From the NCBI GenBank assembly GCA_002436065.1, contig DIXP01000070.1, positions 1-51,637 on the forward strand: a DNA stretch of 51,637 bases, in the 5' to 3' direction. Positions 48,619 to 51,637 of this stretch are shown here, piece by piece. The position numbers and the translations under genes are program-made. This stretch comes from Chloroflexi bacterium UBA6077. GTDB taxonomy: Bacteria > Chloroflexota > UBA6077. Below the pieces are notes generated by a model. It was not told the origin of the DNA, did not search any database, and saw only the letters and a list, made by a program, of their open reading frames with translations. Each line of letters starts with the position of its first letter. The stretch's first letter is position 1.

Positions 48619-49479
48619 ATGTTGCAGACTAGTCGGGAGCCTAATGCCTTCGTCATCCGAACCATGACCAAGACAGAGGTCAACCTGGCCGTGGATTGGG
48701 CAGCGGCAGAGGGTTGGAATCCTGGCCTGCACGACGCCGAGTGTTTCTACGCCGCCGATCCCAACGGCTTCTTCCTGGGCGAGCTGGATGGCCAACCTGT
48801 GGCCACCGCCTCCGCCGTGATCTATGACGACTCCTTCGCCTTTCTCGGCTTCTACATAGTGAAGCCGGAGTGTCGGGATAGGGGCTTCGGATCCCAGCTG
48901 ACCAGAGCGATTCTGAGCTACGTGGGGAACCGGAACACCGGCCTGGATGGGGTCATCCAGATGTACCAGAAGTACGAGAGGGAGATGGGGTTCAGCTTCG
49001 CCTACCGCAACGTCCGGTACGAGGGGACCGGACGTTGCGGTAGTCCTCAAGGAGTGGTAGACCTGTCACAACTACCCTTCGAAGCCCTGGCGGCCTATGA
49101 CCGTCAACTGTTCCTGGCCTCGCGTCCCCAATTCCTGCGCTGCTGGATTCAGCAGCCCGAGGGCGCAGCGGTTGGAGTGATGAGGGAGGACAGTTTGGTC
49201 GGCTACACCGTCTTGAGGGCCTGCCGAACGGGATTCAAGATCGGGCCGCTCTTTGCCGACGACGAGGAGACCGCCGAACTGCTGTTTCGGGCAGCCAGCG
49301 CCCGAGTGCCGGGCTCACCCCTCTTCCTGGACGTTCCCCAGCCCAATGCTGCAGCCGTAGCCCTGGCAGAGCGCCACGGTATGAAGCCGGTGTTCGAAAC
49401 CGCCCGGATGTACAGCCAGGGAGTCCCCGATTTTCCGCTCCAGCGGGTCTTCGGAGTCACCAGCTTCGAGTTGGGATGA
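48619..49479 (+). CDS. GNAT acetyltransferase with C-terminal Acetyltransf_18-like domain
   Basis: A 286-aa protein. The N-terminal GNAT domain (residues about 12-135) has the acetyl-CoA loop ECRDRGFGSQL and YEREMGF. The C-terminal half (about 150-285), starting DLSQLPFEALAAYDRQLF, matches the second domain of YitH-like acetyltransferases and ends with a MYSQGVP segment. The substrate is unknown. Between the domains the gene carries a perfect 17-bp inverted repeat (49002-49018 with 49027-49043). GAGAGGAT lies before the ATG at 48619. Confidence 0.87.
   Translation: MLQTSREPNAFVIRTMTKTEVNLAVDWAAAEGWNPGLHDAECFYAADPNGFFLGELDGQPVATASAVIYDDSFAFLGFYIVKPECRDRGFGSQLTRAILSYVGNRNTGLDGVIQMYQKYEREMGFSFAYRNVRYEGTGRCGSPQGVVDLSQLPFEALAAYDRQLFLASRPQFLRCWIQQPEGAAVGVMREDSLVGYTVLRACRTGFKIGPLFADDEETAELLFRAASARVPGSPLFLDVPQPNAAAVALAERHGMKPVFETARMYSQGVPDFPLQRVFGVTSFELG
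49002..49043. repeat. 17-bp perfect inverted repeat inside the GNAT coding sequence
   Basis: Bases 49002-49018 are the exact reverse complement of 49027-49043, with an 8-base spacer. It spans codons for the end of the first GNAT domain (residues about 128-142). The reading frame is kept. It may be an inserted palindromic element domesticated as linker, or a strong mRNA hairpin. Confidence 0.85.
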
Positions 49480-49524
49480 CTCTACCGCGCACCGATCCAG
49501 CAGCTGTCAGTGTATGGTTACCTG

Positions 49525-50562
49525 TCAGACCGTCGACGCCATCACTGCATTGAGGATGGCCTTGCGCCGGCGGTTGTCCAGGTCGGCGCGGTTGGTCAGG
49601 AAGACCACCACCAGGTCCGCCTCGGGCTCGATCCAGAGGTATGTGCCCGTCATTCCCCCGTGGCCGAAACCGGTAGGGGATACCAGCCTCCCCTCCCTGG
49701 CAACGGGCTTCTCCCAACCCAGCCCCCAGTGTGCGGGCACCTGCTCGCCGCCCTTGTGCTCAAGGATCCCCTCGGTGTGGAGACTGGTCATCACCCTTAG
49801 CGCCGCCGGTCCCAACAGCCGTCCGTTCCTCCCCATGCCATCGTCAAGATATGCCTGTCCGAAGGCCATCAGGTCCGCGACGGTGCTGAAGAGGCCGCCG
49901 GCAGGGAGAGCCAGCTTCATGAAGCCCTCCAGTCCGCCGGGATACTCCGGAAAGTCCTTCACGGGCAGCACGCGAGCCATCTTGGCCGATTCCGGCTCGA
50001 AGGAGGTATCCACCATTCCCGCAGGCTTGAAGACCCGCTCCTTGAGGTACTCGGGGTAGTCCAGCCCCGATAGCCGTCGGATGATCTCCCCGAGTAGGGT
50101 ATAGGCCACGTTGCAGTATTCGGCTCGGGAGCCCGGAGGGAAGCGCAGGTAGCTGCCCAGGGCGCCGGCCAGGTCCTTCTGGGGCGTTGGTCGTTCGCCA
50201 TCTCGCTGGCTCCAGTAGTCGTCGGCCAGGCCCGAGGTATGGGTCAGCAGGTGCCACACCTTGACGGCACCCTTCCCGTTCACCCCGAACTCCGGGAGAT
50301 ATTTGACCACGGGGTCCTCGATCAGCAGCTTGCCCGCCTCCACCAGCTGCATCACCGCAGTGGCCATGATCGGCTTGGTAATGGAGGCGATGAGGTAGAT
50401 GCCATCGGCGCCGATGAGCCCATGGGGTCCGTATGCCTCGCAACGGAGCATCTCCCGGCGGTCGGCCACAGCCAGCAGCCCGACAGGGAGTTCGCCGGAG
50501 GATACCCCCTCCCTCAACAGGTCGTAAGCCACCTGCAGCCGATCCGAATCGATAGTAGTCAT
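49525..50562 (-). CDS. Serine hydrolase of the beta-lactamase class C/penicillin-binding family
   Basis: A 345-aa hydrolase. Catalytic motifs are SxxK with Ser60 and Lys63 (SITK), YxN with Tyr150 and Asn152 (YCN), and an HGG box in GFGHGG replacing KTG. HGG in the third box is more typical of esterases and D-amino acid peptidases than of true AmpC, so beta-lactam resistance is not implied. No signal peptide is visible, so it is probably cytoplasmic. It is 26 bases upstream of the convergent-side spacer and follows the EamA gene on the same strand (26-base gap), possibly an operon. Confidence 0.9.
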   Translation of the reverse strand: MTTIDSDRLQVAYDLLREGVSSGELPVGLLAVADRREMLRCEAYGPHGLIGADGIYLIASITKPIMATAVMQLVEAGKLLIEDPVVKYLPEFGVNGKGAVKVWHLLTHTSGLADDYWSQRDGERPTPQKDLAGALGSYLRFPPGSRAEYCNVAYTLLGEIIRRLSGLDYPEYLKERVFKPAGMVDTSFEPESAKMARVLPVKDFPEYPGGLEGFMKLALPAGGLFSTVADLMAFGQAYLDDGMGRNGRLLGPAALRVMTSLHTEGILEHKGGEQVPAHWGLGWEKPVAREGRLVSPTGFGHGGMTGTYLWIEPEADLVVVFLTNRADLDNRRRKAILNAVMASTV

Positions 50563-50588
50563 GGTATCCTCCAGCTCTACTCCAGTCT

Positions 50589-51452
50589 CTACTTCTGCCT
50601 GCCCCTACTGTTTACCAGGACCACTCCGGCAACCACGAATGCCCCACCGATCAGAGAGACGATGGTAGGCACCTCCCCCAACCACAGCCAGGCGATCAGC
50701 AGGGCGAGGCCTGGTATCAAGTGGAGCATGCTGCCGGCCCGTGCAGCCGGGACCCTTGCCAGCACGTAGGCCCAGGTGACGTAGCCCAGCACGCCGGGGA
50801 ATATGGCCAGGAAGGCGACGGACGAGGTGGCCCTGAGGGGCGCAACCATCGCCTCCGAGAGCGTCCCAGGGGCAAATGGCAGCATCCAGAGGGTGCCGGC
50901 CCAGATGGCGTATGCGGTGCACTGGAGGGCGCTGTACCGTGTGAGCAGCGGCTTCTGGCCGAGGGAGTAGAGGCTGCTGGCGAAGGCAGCAGCCATGATC
51001 ACCAGCGCTCGCGGCTCGACCCGAAACTCCACCCCGGTCCCCAAGGTAATGACTGTGACGCCGACGAAGCTCACGCCGATCCCCGCCCAGCCCCAACCAC
51101 GCAACCTCTCACCGAAGAGTAGCATTGCCAACAGCGCCATCCAGATCGGTCCGGAGGCCACAAGCAGGCTGCTCGTGCCGGCGGGAACGGTCTCCTCCCC
51201 ATAGTTCAGGGCGACGTTGTAGAAGGCGATCCCCAGGAATCCCAGGAGGGCGATAGTCGGCAGATCCCTTCGTTGGGGCAGGGCCATGCGGGTGACCCCG
51301 GCATAGAGGGCGAGGATAAGCGAGGCAAGCAGGTAGCGGAAAAAGGCCAGGTGGGCAGGCATGTAGCCATCGAGGCCCATCCGAATGCCCGCGAAGGCCG
51401 AGGCCCAGAAGATCACCGTGACTCCGATGGCTCCCACGGTAGCCAGATCCAT
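50589..51452 (-). CDS. DMT superfamily (EamA) transporter
   Basis: A 287-aa exporter with ten predicted helices and two EamA repeats: the first half has IFWASAFAGIRMGL and AFYNVALNYGEETVPAG, the second VTWAYVLARVPAARAG. The substrate is unknown. I chose the ATG at 51452, which begins directly before helix 1; in-frame starts at 51488 and 51527 add polar residues. It leads towards the serine hydrolase gene, which starts 26 bases after its stop; the two may be co-transcribed. It differs clearly from the EamA protein at 8679. Confidence 0.87.
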   Translation of the reverse strand: MDLATVGAIGVTVIFWASAFAGIRMGLDGYMPAHLAFFRYLLASLILALYAGVTRMALPQRRDLPTIALLGFLGIAFYNVALNYGEETVPAGTSSLLVASGPIWMALLAMLLFGERLRGWGWAGIGVSFVGVTVITLGTGVEFRVEPRALVIMAAAFASSLYSLGQKPLLTRYSALQCTAYAIWAGTLWMLPFAPGTLSEAMVAPLRATSSVAFLAIFPGVLGYVTWAYVLARVPAARAGSMLHLIPGLALLIAWLWLGEVPTIVSLIGGAFVVAGVVLVNSRGRQK

Positions 51453-51637
51453 GGGCGCTACACTCGATCCTATCCGCCCCTCCCTCATCTGCCCCCGGTC
51501 CACGACGCCGATGATGCTCCTCGCCAATGCCCTCCAGTGCCCCCTTCCCGTAGTAGATGAGCCAATAGCTTAGCACCGTTCCCCGCTTCCCCGCCATGCG
51601 GGCCTGGGAAAAGGCTCTTCGCGGTTAAGTGTGAAAC

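Noticed and set aside
49525..50562. AmpC beta-lactamase and antibiotic resistance
   Set aside because: The third motif is HGG rather than KTG and no signal peptide is present; esterase or peptidase activity is more likely.

Overview
The window is a high-GC bacterial chromosome segment, most likely from the phylum Chloroflexota. Pointers are a Thr/Pro-repeat secreted protein of the kind common there, a lipoprotein with a long Ala/Pro/Thr linker after its lipobox, a DUF2148 protein, a DUF362 protein, and many small catabolic operons. No 16S/23S rRNA, tRNA or CRISPR array was seen, so the taxonomic call is inference.

Layout. 0.1-0.7 kb has no intact gene, only a decayed C-terminal fragment resembling isoprenylcysteine methyltransferases and a 295-bp element with inverted ends. 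0.7-2.2 kb holds two tandem SDR dehydrogenases. 2.8-5.9 kb is a large sensor histidine kinase without a neighbouring response regulator. 5.9-6.6 kb is a MagIII/EndoIII-like DNA glycosylase. 6.65-7.87 kb is a gene-poor stretch full of repeats and hairpins. 7.9-13.5 kb has a sugar isomerase/epimerase and EamA exporter pair, a small acidic protein, a 14-TM MFS exporter and an M20 dipeptidase. 13.6-14.2 kb is a MntA/HepT toxin-antitoxin pair. 14.4-18.1 kb has a spermidine synthase-like protein, an M20 amidohydrolase and a GT39 membrane glycosyltransferase. 18.3-23.1 kb is an Opp/Dpp-type ABC transporter with a single ATPase. 23.1-23.5 kb is hairpin-dense. 23.5-26.5 kb is a compact operon of an AprA-like flavoprotein, a 2x[4Fe-4S] ferredoxin and a class V aminotransferase behind a structured leader. 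26.8 kb has a truncated VOC-fold gene. 27.1-31.6 kb has the Thr/Pro-repeat surface protein, a membrane protein and gyrB.

31.75-36.9 kb is the accessory, defence-like part of the window. It contains a 597-aa unknown protein with a C-terminal RX4H (HEPN-like) motif, an EVE/PUA-like-HNH nuclease, a DUF123 GIY-YIG-like protein, a minimal nucleotidyltransferase translationally coupled to a GNAT acetyltransferase, and a TacT/TacA (GNAT/DUF1778) toxin-antitoxin operon. The last has a clear promoter overlapped by a perfect palindromic operator. This stretch is the best candidate for an undescribed system.

37-51.5 kb returns to metabolic and transport genes: a double SRPBCC protein, a 3-hydroxyisobutyrate dehydrogenase-like enzyme, a DJ-1/PfpI protein, a CDF zinc exporter, an unusual S51-like/CysRS-C-terminal fusion, an alpha/beta hydrolase, a TMEM175-like channel, a GlsB-like protein, DUF362, NagA, DUF2148, a two-domain GNAT, a class C beta-lactamase-like serine hydrolase and a second EamA exporter. 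Function calls rest on motifs read by eye. No database search was run.
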